Shown here: piece after piece, positions 17,623 to 26,163 of the stretch
Position numbering within the stretch: position 1 is the stretch's first letter
Layout: each line of letters begins with the position of its first letter
Assembly (NCBI GenBank): GCA_947259875.1
Contig: CAMYNX010000007.1
Coordinates: 1 to 34,832 of the forward strand
Origin: an uncultured Gammaproteobacteria bacterium
GTDB taxonomy: Bacteria; Pseudomonadota; Gammaproteobacteria; Arenicellales; JAANXG01
Direction of reading: 5' to 3'
Length of the DNA: 34,832 nucleotides
The notes under the pieces: model-generated
What the model was told of the DNA's origin: nothing
The model's database searches: none
Seen by the model: only the letters and a program-made list of their open reading frames with translations
Made by a program: the position numbers and the translations under genes

Positions 17623-17697
17623 GCATAACGTTCGCCGTGAGGCGCCAGAAAAGACGCGCCAGCGGCCTGCTGGTCGTACCCCAAGGTGTTGTTAGAC
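17623..17697 (-). other. attC-like (integron cassette recombination) site
   Basis: Minus strand: GTCTAAC AACACC...CCAGCAGGCCGCTGGCGCGTCTTTTCTGGCGCCTCACGGCGAAC GTTATGC; R'' matches RYYYAAC, R' GTTATGC, with imperfect internal stem (GCCG..GGCGC / GCGCC..CGGC). Confidence 0.6.
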
Positions 17698-17704
17698 ACC
17701 ATAC

Positions 17705-17878
17705 TCAACCTACATTGTAAATAGTATAAAGCACGATCGCGGCAATACTGAGCAATACAATAGATTGAAACAACCCGAACCATTTTCTGACTTTGGTCTT
17801 TGATAGATAACCCCCAACAGTAAATAACAGAACATCGCAGAAGGGTCTGACCCCGTTTTTACAATACACAACGGCCAT
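17705..17878 (-). CDS. Small membrane ORF, probably the 3' remnant of a cassette gene
   Basis: Minus-strand reading MAVVYCKNGVRPFCDVLLFTVGGYLSKTKVRKWFGLFQSIVLLSIAAIVLYTIYNVG*; ends just before the attC-like site. First ~13 codons are derived from the AAAACGGGGTCAGACCCTT motif. Confidence 0.4.
   Translation of the reverse strand: MAVVYCKNGVRPFCDVLLFTVGGYLSKTKVRKWFGLFQSIVLLSIAAIVLYTIYNVG
17841..17860. repeat. Short dispersed dyad motif AAGGGTCTGACCCCGTTTTT
   Basis: Semi-palindromic GGGTCTGACCCC lying at the truncated 5' end of the small membrane ORF; related to 4531-4550. Confidence 0.45.
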
Positions 17879-18038
17879 TTAAAGGAACAGTTGCCAATAA
17901 CAGTTTAAAGAGTCCCGGTCCGAATCGTAAACGGCACCACAATTGTGATCGTTGATTCGTCTCGCAAAAAATACAAACCGGATTTTTAAACTACGCTCTG
18001 CGAACCGGAAGGAACATCAACCGCGCATATCAGAGTTG

Positions 18039-19178
18039 TCAGGTCAACGCGTTGCTTTGCCGTTGCGGGGATGAGTCGAATCGGTCGATTCGAAATGGAC
18101 CAATAGGATACTCGGTTACACCGGTCGTCACCAAGTCGGCAATAATACTCCCGACTATCGGACCCAATTGAAATCCATGAGCAGAAAATCCAAACGCGTG
18201 GAAAGCACCTTCCTGTTGACTTGGTCCGATAACCGGTATTCCATCCGGCATGTACCCCTCAATTCCCCCCCAGCAACGAACGATCCTTGCACCGCGCATG
18301 GTTGGTAAGATTTGTGCCGCCGTCCGCGCATTTCCCGCAAGCCCCCCAAGTTCGAGGCTTGCGGTGTTGGTGTTTCTAACTGCGTTCCCCCTAACGCCAC
18401 CACCAATCAATACTGTTCCGTTCGCGAACTGCTTGAGGGACAGCGTGCGTCCCTGCGCACCGACCACCGGTTTCACAAAAAACGGCATGCGAGCGGTGAT
18501 CATCAGCATTGGGGCATAGGCCCGCAACGGAACCGGCTCTCCAAGCATTGCCGCGATGTGGTCACCCCACGCCCCGGCGCAATTGATCAGTACCGGCGTC
18601 TGCAGCGGATCGGCCGATGTTTCTATCCGCCAAGTTCCTTGACGCCTGTCAATCCCGAGAACACACACCTGTTCCAGGATGCGAACGCCGAGCAATTCAG
18701 CCTTGCGTTTGAAGGCCATGGTGGTGCGGTACGGGTTGGCGTGGCCATCGTCTGACACCACCATCCCGCCCACGCAGTGCGGCGACACAGCCGGCAGCAG
18801 TTCGCGCAGCTCCTCTGGTCCAATGACGACTTCGTGGTCGAATCCCGCGTCGCGAACGAGACGCACCCGTTCCTCGAGCGCCCTGGCCTCATCTTCATTT
18901 TCAGCGACCCGCACCTGAGCGCTCGGTACGAACTCGCAGTCATCGTCTACCAGTTCTCCGATATTATGCCAAAGCCCCATGGCCGCTACCGACAACGGGA
19001 TCTCCGGTAAAGCACGTCCCAATCTGCGAACGCCACCGGCATTGACTCCCGATGCATGACGAGCCACGTAGTCTTTTTCTACGACGACAACACTGATGCC
19101 GCGACGGGCTAAATGGACGGCACACGAACAACCATGTATGCCGCCACCGATGACCACGGCATCAGCAGTACGGACCAT
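18039..19178 (-). CDS. DadA/sarcosine-oxidase-beta-like FAD-dependent oxidoreductase
   Basis: MVRTADAVVIGGGIHGCSCAVHLARRGISVVVVEKD (Rossmann GxGxxG) ...GGIEGYMPDGIPVIGPS...AHGFQLGPIVGSIIADLV. Confidence 0.88.
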   Translation of the reverse strand: MVRTADAVVIGGGIHGCSCAVHLARRGISVVVVEKDYVARHASGVNAGGVRRLGRALPEIPLSVAAMGLWHNIGELVDDDCEFVPSAQVRVAENEDEARALEERVRLVRDAGFDHEVVIGPEELRELLPAVSPHCVGGMVVSDDGHANPYRTTMAFKRKAELLGVRILEQVCVLGIDRRQGTWRIETSADPLQTPVLINCAGAWGDHIAAMLGEPVPLRAYAPMLMITARMPFFVKPVVGAQGRTLSLKQFANGTVLIGGGVRGNAVRNTNTASLELGGLAGNARTAAQILPTMRGARIVRCWGGIEGYMPDGIPVIGPSQQEGAFHAFGFSAHGFQLGPIVGSIIADLVTTGVTEYPIGPFRIDRFDSSPQRQSNALT

Positions 19179-19207
19179 GTCCGTCTCCTCTCGACATCAT
19201 GCATTCC

Positions 19208-20602
19208 CTATTCCATTGCCGCGGGGGCTTGGAGTTCAGCTAACTCCTCCAACAATAAGGGTTTAATGGGGGGTCGCAAACGATAATAGCCGATCTCTGA
19301 TACCGGCAGGTCGGTTAAATCCGCAATGAGTTCCGACACTGTCAATCCGCACAAGCGACCCTGGCAAGGTCCCATGCCGCAGCGGCTGAAACTTTTCAGC
19401 TGATTGGGACCCACACATCCCACCGCGACTGCCTTGCGGATCGCGGTCACATTGACTTCCTCACATCTGCATACGACGGTCTCGTCATGGGGTGGAACGC
19501 GGAAACACTTCACCGGCCGGTACAGCGTTTCAAGAAACGGCCGGATGCGCCGTTCGGCGGTGAGACCGGCGCGCGCCGGGGCGGCGCGTCGATCCCGCTC
19601 GTGGGCACCGATCGTACCGATCCGATACAAGGCGCCCAGGCCCGCAATGCGTCCCTGATGTTCCGCAGCCAGGGCGCCGTTGATGCCGGCTCCATCCCCA
19701 GCAATAGCGATCCCCTCTACCGTGCTCTCACCCCACAAATCGGTGATCGCCTGCCAACAGAGTTGGGCTTCGTTCCACGTGTGCCCACAGCCGATTGAGT
19801 AAGAGAGGTTGACGTTGGGTACCACCCCTTGATGCAAAAAAACCTGATCGGCCTCGATGCGCTGCCAGTCGCCGCCTCGCTGATACTCGACGGCGGACAC
19901 CGCATCTTCGCCCAGCATGCGTAAATCCGTAACCCCACGGATCAACGGCACACCCGCCTTGTTAATACCGCGCAGCAATTGGATGCCCTTTATCAGATAT
20001 TGCGGCGCCCGCAGCGCGCCGGCAAGATGGCGGGCGGCACGAAAATAGTTAGACCTTGGGGTTGTGTCGAGCACTGCCTTCACCGCTACACCGGCTTGCA
20101 GATATTGCCACACAACGAGATACAGCAACGGTCCGGTACCGGCAAACACCGCACCGTCGGCCGCCAATGCAGCGGACTTTAAAAGAACCTGCGCGCTGCC
20201 TGCAGTCATCACCGACGGCAGTGTCCAACCGGGGACCGGGAACGGGCGTTCGAGCGCACCGGTGGCGACAATCACTTGATCTGCAGTGAGCAACATGGCG
20301 CTCCCGTCGACGGTTACGCCGATCTCTCTGGTTGGCGAAACCTGCCATACGGTTGCGCCCGGGACATAATCAGCGCCGCTATCCCGCAAGGTCTTGGTCA
20401 GTTTTGAACCGTGCCAGTAGTCCGGCCCGAAAACAGCGCGATCCACCGCCGCCGGGGTCTCGACGGCACGGTAGATCTGCCCGCCTGGCGCCGGCTGCTC
20501 ATCGAACACGACGCTCGCGGCGCCAAACGCGGCGGCCTCCGCCGCCGCCGCCATTCCCGCCGGACCGGCACCGATGATCGCCAGCTGGTAATGGCTTTTC
20601 AT
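19208..20602 (-). CDS. HcnB/opine-oxidase-alpha-like NAD(P)/FAD-dependent oxidoreductase with Cys-rich [2Fe-2S]/BFD-like C-terminus
   Basis: Start MKSHYQLAIIGAGPAGMAAAAEAA at 20602; C-terminal VVCRCEEVNVTAIRKAVAVGC...GMGPCQGRLCG. Confidence 0.88.
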   Translation of the reverse strand: MKSHYQLAIIGAGPAGMAAAAEAAAFGAASVVFDEQPAPGGQIYRAVETPAAVDRAVFGPDYWHGSKLTKTLRDSGADYVPGATVWQVSPTREIGVTVDGSAMLLTADQVIVATGALERPFPVPGWTLPSVMTAGSAQVLLKSAALAADGAVFAGTGPLLYLVVWQYLQAGVAVKAVLDTTPRSNYFRAARHLAGALRAPQYLIKGIQLLRGINKAGVPLIRGVTDLRMLGEDAVSAVEYQRGGDWQRIEADQVFLHQGVVPNVNLSYSIGCGHTWNEAQLCWQAITDLWGESTVEGIAIAGDGAGINGALAAEHQGRIAGLGALYRIGTIGAHERDRRAAPARAGLTAERRIRPFLETLYRPVKCFRVPPHDETVVCRCEEVNVTAIRKAVAVGCVGPNQLKSFSRCGMGPCQGRLCGLTVSELIADLTDLPVSEIGYYRLRPPIKPLLLEELAELQAPAAME

Positions 20603-20925
20603 TCTGCCGGGTCCGATTCCGCTTTTGCATCCGGGCCGATCTGGGCCACACCATGCTGGCGTTTGATCAACATACCTTCGCGGACAGTCCGCATACACGC
20701 TTGCTGATTGGGCTCACCATCGATCACCACCAGACACTCGAAGCATATTCCCATCATGCAATAGGGACCGCGGGGCTCTCCGGATACCGGCGTCTCGCGG
20801 CAACTCCTAATGCCCTCAGCGAGCAGCACCGCGGCGACGGATTGCCCCGGCGGCGCCATGATTTCCTTATCCTCGAAGATCACCTTAACGAGGTCGCGGT
20901 CACCGTCGCCGACCTTAGTGAACAT
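20599..20925 (-). CDS. HcnA-like (2Fe-2S)-binding subunit
   Basis: MFTKVGDGDRDLVKVIFEDKEIMAPPGQSVAAVLLAEGIRSCRETPVSGEPRGPYCMMGICFECLVVIDGEPNQQACMRTVREGM; ferredoxin Cys pattern C..C..C...C; start 20925, 4-bp overlap with the next gene. Confidence 0.88.
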   Translation of the reverse strand: MFTKVGDGDRDLVKVIFEDKEIMAPPGQSVAAVLLAEGIRSCRETPVSGEPRGPYCMMGICFECLVVIDGEPNQQACMRTVREGMLIKRQHGVAQIGPDAKAESDPAE

Positions 20926-22018
20926 CAAACCTCCTCGCGCTGAATGCATCAAATTCCGGCGGCAGCGCTCCCTCGGCGATCCACCGCGGCAAGTCAAAGG
21001 CATGGGTTGCGGCAAGCGTGATGCCGCTGTGCGCGGCCGCGCAAAAGGCGCCGGGACAGGATTCGGATTGATCGTATATCGGTATGCCATCAGGGGTCAT
21101 CACCCGCAGCGCGCCCCAGGCCCGCACGATCCGCGCACTGCGCAGAAACGGAAAGGCTCGCGTGGCGCGGCGGGCAATCTCCGCCATAATGTCCGGCCGC
21201 GTACCATCGTCAAACCCAACATCTTCATGCGAATCGCCCATCAGCACACTGCCCTCGGTTGTCTGACGCACGTGCAGGGTCGGGATACGCAGAAAAGAAC
21301 GTACCTTCTCCGAGACCAGGATCTGCCCGCGCAGTGGGTGAACCGGCACTCGGAGACCAACGTCGGACGCTAGTTTCGCGTTTGCGAGACCCGCCGCCAG
21401 CACAAGCTTTTGCGCACGAACAGTTTCGTTTCCGGCTTCCACATCAAACGCCCCAGCAAGCGGACGGATCCTGTGCACCGGTGCGTTGATGAGGGCGCGC
21501 CCGGCGCGATTGCGAAACCCCGCATGGAGTCCGCGCAAAAGAAAAAGCGGATTGGCGTGACCGTCCAACGGTGAATAGGAGCCGCCGGTGACATCCGGGC
21601 CCAGCCCCGGGAGCATTTCCGAAAGCATCCGGTGGTCCAGCATTTCATATTGGAAACGCCCTTCGGTCTGCGCCTCGAGCTGCTTCATAACAGCAGCGCG
21701 GTCCGTGAATTCCTGTTCTCCCAGACAAAGGTGAACGCCGCCGGGTCGACTGTAAGCGATGTCAACACCAGTGACCTGTTTGACCTCCTCGGCCAATCTC
21801 AGCCAGTTGTCCGCAGACCGCCGCGTCAGGCTTGAATACGGCGGACAACCGATACCCTTGCTTTGCACCCACACCAGACCGAAGTTTCCACGCGCCGCGC
21901 GAAACGCCACATCTCCTTCGTCTATAAGAACCGTATCGAGCTTCAGTTCAGCAAGACCATAGGCGATCGCCGCGCCGACCACACCCCCACCGACGACTGC
22001 TGCGTCGCAATTTAGCAT
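20915..22018 (-). CDS. HcnC/opine-oxidase-beta-like FAD-dependent oxidoreductase (second DadA-type paralog)
   Basis: MLNCDAAVVGGGVVGAAIAYGLAELKLDTVLIDEGD...ARGNFGLVWVQSKG...VTGVDIAYSRPGGVHL...AWGALRVMTPDGIPIYDQS. Confidence 0.88.
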   Translation of the reverse strand: MLNCDAAVVGGGVVGAAIAYGLAELKLDTVLIDEGDVAFRAARGNFGLVWVQSKGIGCPPYSSLTRRSADNWLRLAEEVKQVTGVDIAYSRPGGVHLCLGEQEFTDRAAVMKQLEAQTEGRFQYEMLDHRMLSEMLPGLGPDVTGGSYSPLDGHANPLFLLRGLHAGFRNRAGRALINAPVHRIRPLAGAFDVEAGNETVRAQKLVLAAGLANAKLASDVGLRVPVHPLRGQILVSEKVRSFLRIPTLHVRQTTEGSVLMGDSHEDVGFDDGTRPDIMAEIARRATRAFPFLRSARIVRAWGALRVMTPDGIPIYDQSESCPGAFCAAAHSGITLAATHAFDLPRWIAEGALPPEFDAFSARRFDVH

Positions 22019-22024
22019 GATGGA

Positions 22025-22822
22025 TTAACGCCCTTGGCCGACCAGTATCTTATCCAGACCGTAGAGACGATCGAGCAACAGCATAAATATAACGGTGATA
22101 AAGATAATCACCGCCGACAGTGATGAGATGAGGGGATCAATCGTCTCGGTTATGTGCTGAAACATACGCACCGGTAGTGTCGTCGTGCTGGGTGAGGCAA
22201 CAAAAATCGTCATCGTAAGTTCATCGAAGCTAGTGATGAAAGCGAGCACCCAACCACCAGCGATGCCGGGAAGGATCAGGGGCAGCGTGATGCGCCGGAA
22301 TGTCACCCACGGTGATGCGCCGAGGGAGACGGCGGCCGTCTCCGCAGACCGATCCATGCCGGTGACCGACGCCAACACCAGACGAAGACTGTAGGGCATG
22401 ATGATGATGACGTGGCAGAGAACGAGTCCAATGAAGGTACCGTTCCATCCGACCGCGGTGAGAAAACGCAAAAACGACACCCCGAGCACGATATGGGGCA
22501 CCATCAAGGGCGACAGGAAAAATGCGGTCAGCCCTCCTCGTCCGGGGAAGCGGTATCTGGCCAGTGCAAGGGAAGCCGGAACCGAGAGACCGAGCGCAAT
22601 CGTTGCCGAAGCCAGTCCAATGTAGATGCTGAGCCAGAAGGCATCGATGAAATCGGGATTGTCCAAAATGGCGCGGAACCACCGCAGCGAAAAGCCATCG
22701 GTGGGCAGCGACAGATACCCTTTAGAGGTAAACGCGACCAGACACACGATCACCAGCGGCGCCAGTATGAAAATGATGAACAGCGTATGAAAAGCGAGCG
22801 CGATCGGACCGTTTTTACTCAT
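22025..22822 (-). CDS. ABC transporter permease, spermidine/putrescine (PotC) type
   Basis: Six-TM pattern with EAA-loop-like AAVSLGASPWVTFRRITLPLILPGIAGGWVLAFITSFDELTMTIFV. Confidence 0.92.
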   Translation of the reverse strand: MSKNGPIALAFHTLFIIFILAPLVIVCLVAFTSKGYLSLPTDGFSLRWFRAILDNPDFIDAFWLSIYIGLASATIALGLSVPASLALARYRFPGRGGLTAFFLSPLMVPHIVLGVSFLRFLTAVGWNGTFIGLVLCHVIIIMPYSLRLVLASVTGMDRSAETAAVSLGASPWVTFRRITLPLILPGIAGGWVLAFITSFDELTMTIFVASPSTTTLPVRMFQHITETIDPLISSLSAVIIFITVIFMLLLDRLYGLDKILVGQGR

Positions 22823-23691
22823 TGGAATGCCTGCGCATATTTCTTTTCAATCACTTTGTTGTAAGTGGCGATGATGATCACATTCGCGATCAGCAACAGC
22901 ACCGCGATGGCTGCGCCAAGCGGCCAGTTCAGCGTATTGAGGTACTCATCGTAGGCGGTGGTCGCGACCACCTTGAGGCGCCGGCCGCCCAGGATGGCGG
23001 GGGTTGCGAAAGCGCTCGCCGTCAGGGCAAAAACGATCAAGCAACCCGATAAGATCCCCGGCATAACCTGGGGAACGACGATGCGTCGTAACACAGTGAA
23101 CTGCGATGCACCCAACGACAAGCCGGCCTGCTCGACGGCCGGATCCAATTTCTGTAATGAAGCCCACACCGACAGCACCATGAATGGGATCAACACGTGC
23201 ACCAACGCGATAATGACGCCGGTGGTGGTAAATATCAGATGAATCGGTTTGTCGATGAGTCCAGCGCCCAACAACAACTCGTTCATGACCCCGCTGTCAC
23301 CGATCAACAGCGCCCACCCCAGCGTGCGCACCACCACCGAGATCAACAACGGTCCGAGGATGGCCAGCATGAACAGGGACTTCCACGGATTGCGCATGCG
23401 GTGAAGGATGTAGGCCTCCGGCGTACCGAGTATCGCGCACAGCAGCGTCACGGCGAGGGAGATACCGAACGTCCTGAGAAAGACTTCGTGGAAGTACTCG
23501 TCGGTAACGACCTCCAGATAATTGCCGAAACCAAACCCCGGCAAGATCCCTTTATAGAAGTCGAAGCTGTTAAAGCTCAGCATCAACGTCATCACCAGCG
23601 GCGCCATGAACAACCCCAGGTACAGAAGTAACGCGGGGGCGCTGAGTAGATACGGAGGAAGGACCCGGGTTCTCGCGGTATCCGCAGCCAT
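22819..23691 (-). CDS. ABC transporter permease, spermidine/putrescine (PotB) type
   Basis: EAA loop AGLSLGASQFTVLRRIVVPQVMPGILSGCLIVFALTASAFATPAILGG; likely start MAADTART at 23691. Confidence 0.92.
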   Translation of the reverse strand: MAADTARTRVLPPYLLSAPALLLYLGLFMAPLVMTLMLSFNSFDFYKGILPGFGFGNYLEVVTDEYFHEVFLRTFGISLAVTLLCAILGTPEAYILHRMRNPWKSLFMLAILGPLLISVVVRTLGWALLIGDSGVMNELLLGAGLIDKPIHLIFTTTGVIIALVHVLIPFMVLSVWASLQKLDPAVEQAGLSLGASQFTVLRRIVVPQVMPGILSGCLIVFALTASAFATPAILGGRRLKVVATTAYDEYLNTLNWPLGAAIAVLLLIANVIIIATYNKVIEKKYAQAFQ

Positions 23692-23695
23692 GGCC

Positions 23696-24751
23696 TTACT
23701 CCCCGACCAGCACCCTGATGCCGTCCACCGACCAGGAAATACCGACCTCCTCACCCTCCCTTGCGCTTTCCTGACCGGTGTTTTGCTGCGTCACCAATAA
23801 CTGCCCGATTGAACTCTGAACCTGATACACCCAGTGGTTGCCGAGGAAAATTCTTGTCAGCACCTGACCTTTCAGCCTGCCATCTTCCGCGGCGGTCAAA
23901 TGCAGTTTTTCGGGTCGCACCGACACGTTCACGCGTTCATCGACCGCCACACTACTATCTCGCGCTTCCAGTTCCGCTTCCCCGATCTGCACTGTGATCT
24001 TGTCCCCGTTGCGGGCCGTGACCTTGCCTTCCAGGAGGTTAGTTTTTCCGAGAAAATTGGAGACAAACAGATCTTCTGGAAACTCGTATGCGTCGTACGG
24101 GGCGCCGACCTGAACCAAACGGCCCTCGTTCATGACCGCCACGCGGTCGCTCATAGACATCGCTTCCGACTGGTCGTGAGTAACCAGGATCGTGGTCGTC
24201 CCCACCTTCTGCTGGATGGACCGCAACTCGATTTGCATGTCCTCACGAATCTTGGCATCCAGCGCCGACAACGGTTCATCGAGCAGCAGCACCTCGGGCT
24301 CAATGACCAGGGCACGGGCCAGGGCAACGCGTTGTCGCTGCCCGCCCGAGAGTTCTCGCGGAAAACGTTGTGCGAAATCCTGCAGGTGCACCAACTCCAA
24401 TGTCTCCATGACCCGCCGCTTTCGCTCGTCTTTAGATACTTTACGCATCTCCAACCCAAAACTCACGTTGCCGGCCACCGGCATATGCGGGAACAACGCG
24501 TAACTTTGAAATACGATGCCGATGCCCCGCTGACTCGCCTTGACGTCTGTCATGTCTTTACCATCGATGACCACTCGTCCCCGCGTCGGCTCTTCGAAAC
24601 CGGCGATCATTTGCAGCGTGGTCGTTTTGCCGCACCCGGAAGGGCCCAGCAACGAGACGAATTCTCCTTTCTCTACACTCAGTTCGATATCATCGACGGC
24701 GGCAAAGTCTCCATAACGCTTTACCAGGCCTTCGAGACGTAGAAATGACAT
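23696..24751 (-). CDS. ABC transporter ATP-binding protein, PotA type
   Basis: Walker A GPSGCGKTTTL, signature LSGGQRQRVALARAL, Walker B LLLDEPLSALD, C-terminal TOBE-like domain; start MSFLRLEGLVKRYGD at 24751. Confidence 0.95.
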   Translation of the reverse strand: MSFLRLEGLVKRYGDFAAVDDIELSVEKGEFVSLLGPSGCGKTTTLQMIAGFEEPTRGRVVIDGKDMTDVKASQRGIGIVFQSYALFPHMPVAGNVSFGLEMRKVSKDERKRRVMETLELVHLQDFAQRFPRELSGGQRQRVALARALVIEPEVLLLDEPLSALDAKIREDMQIELRSIQQKVGTTTILVTHDQSEAMSMSDRVAVMNEGRLVQVGAPYDAYEFPEDLFVSNFLGKTNLLEGKVTARNGDKITVQIGEAELEARDSSVAVDERVNVSVRPEKLHLTAAEDGRLKGQVLTRIFLGNHWVYQVQSSIGQLLVTQQNTGQESAREGEEVGISWSVDGIRVLVGE

Positions 24752-24774
24752 GGTTGACCTCCTGAAAACCAAAC

Positions 24775-24814
24775 AATCAGGCGGGGTCGCGACGATTTCG
24801 CGCCCCGCCTGATT
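24775..24814 (-). terminator. Long GC-rich hairpin between the substrate-binding-protein gene and the ATPase gene
   Basis: AATCAGGCGGGG (24775-24786) and CCCCGCCTGATT (24803-24814) are a perfect 12-bp inverted repeat; loop contains a further CGCGA/TCGCG pairing. Confidence 0.7.
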
Positions 24815-24819
24815 CGCGC

Positions 24820-25860
24820 TTATCGTTCGACCTGCCGGGTCCAGCGCTTGGTCCATTCGGACCGGCTTGGGTTGATGGTGTCCCAGTCTACAGCGACGAG
24901 GTTGTTGATCTTCTGCGGTCCGTACGGAAGTTTCTCACCCAGTTCCTTGCTGAGAGTTACCTTCTTGTTGGTTGGTCCCCAACCCTTTACTTCCGCGATT
25001 TGTTTCTGAACGTCTGCCGACAAAATATATTGTATGAGTTTCTGCGCCAGATCCGGCACATCACTGCCAACCACCGGACACGTACCGATCATCAAAGCGA
25101 TACCGCCTTCCTTTGGATAGACGAACTCAACGGGGAATCCGGTGTCGGCCAGTGACTTCACGCGTCCACTACCCCACACGGAGAGCGCAATTTCGTTGCT
25201 TTGAAACAACTCGGACATCTTGCCGGAGGACGGTTCATAGGTAAGCACGTTCGGCCCGACCTCTTCGACAAATGATTTGATACCCGGGTCGATCGCCTTT
25301 TCTCCACCTCCGCGAAGGCGGGCCATCATAATCAGTGCGTGCAAGCCGTAGGTGTTGGTAATGGGCGGCACCACGACCTTGCCCTTCAACTTGGAATTGG
25401 TAAGCGCTTCCCAGGAGGTCGGAGTGGCCCATCCATTCTTGGAAAACATATCCTTGTTGTAGGCGAGGCCGGTGACGACGAACCCAACACCGACCGCCTT
25501 TGTGGTTCCCATCTTCGCGATGTCGTAGATGTCAGTGAAGATAGCGGCGTCTTTGATTTCGTCACAGAACCCAAGCGCCACCGCCTGGTACATCGGGCCG
25601 TCATCCAAGAACACGACATCCAGTTCTTGATTGCCTTTTTGAGCCTGGAGCTTTGCCAGTGTCGTCGTGGAATTCCCTGGCACGTACACCACCTTGACAT
25701 TGTTTGCTTTCTCGAACGGCGGAAGGATCTTTTCCTTCATAAGTTTCTCCGTGGAACCGCCGTAAGCACCAAAATAAAGCGTCTGCTGAGCCACAGAGGC
25801 AGCAGACAGGCTAAGACCAATTAGGAAGCAGCCGCCAAGTAGCGCGGTCTTTTTCATCAA
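24820..25860 (-). CDS. ABC transporter substrate-binding protein, PotD type
   Basis: Signal peptide MMKKTALLGGCFLIGLSLSAASVAQQ then TLYFGAYGGSTEKLMKEKILPPFEKANNVKVVYVPGNS; first gene of the operon. Confidence 0.9.
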   Translation of the reverse strand: MMKKTALLGGCFLIGLSLSAASVAQQTLYFGAYGGSTEKLMKEKILPPFEKANNVKVVYVPGNSTTTLAKLQAQKGNQELDVVFLDDGPMYQAVALGFCDEIKDAAIFTDIYDIAKMGTTKAVGVGFVVTGLAYNKDMFSKNGWATPTSWEALTNSKLKGKVVVPPITNTYGLHALIMMARLRGGGEKAIDPGIKSFVEEVGPNVLTYEPSSGKMSELFQSNEIALSVWGSGRVKSLADTGFPVEFVYPKEGGIALMIGTCPVVGSDVPDLAQKLIQYILSADVQKQIAEVKGWGPTNKKVTLSKELGEKLPYGPQKINNLVAVDWDTINPSRSEWTKRWTRQVER

Positions 25861-26005
25861 AATCTCTCCTTTGGTTGTTAGATAAGTGTCGCTTTGTAGC
25901 TACGACTTTTGACGAACACATGGAACGCTAACACATCAACAATTTGACTTCTAACACTTTCTGAATTGACGGAGACAGCATACCTAATTCGAGCGAATTG
26001 GCCTG

Positions 26006-26069
26006 GATCTGTGCAAACGCAACCTCGGACCGAGCGCAAATCCAATTGAGTATACTGTCCCTCGAATTG
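26006..26069. repeat. Dispersed imperfect intergenic repeat, copy 2
   Basis: gatctgtgcaaacgcaacctcggaccgagcgcaaatccaattgagtatactgtccctcgaattg aligns with 9721-9785. Confidence 0.55.
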
Positions 26070-26163
26070 GAATAATAAATCCGGAATTGAGATTGTCAGG
26101 TGTTAATTTCTTTTTGCATAAGAACGAACCCACATATGACGGTGCCAATGGGACGATCCAAAT

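Noticed and set aside
23834-24742. 302-aa plus-strand ORF
   Set aside because: Antisense of the well-supported PotA-type ATPase gene; no recognisable domain.
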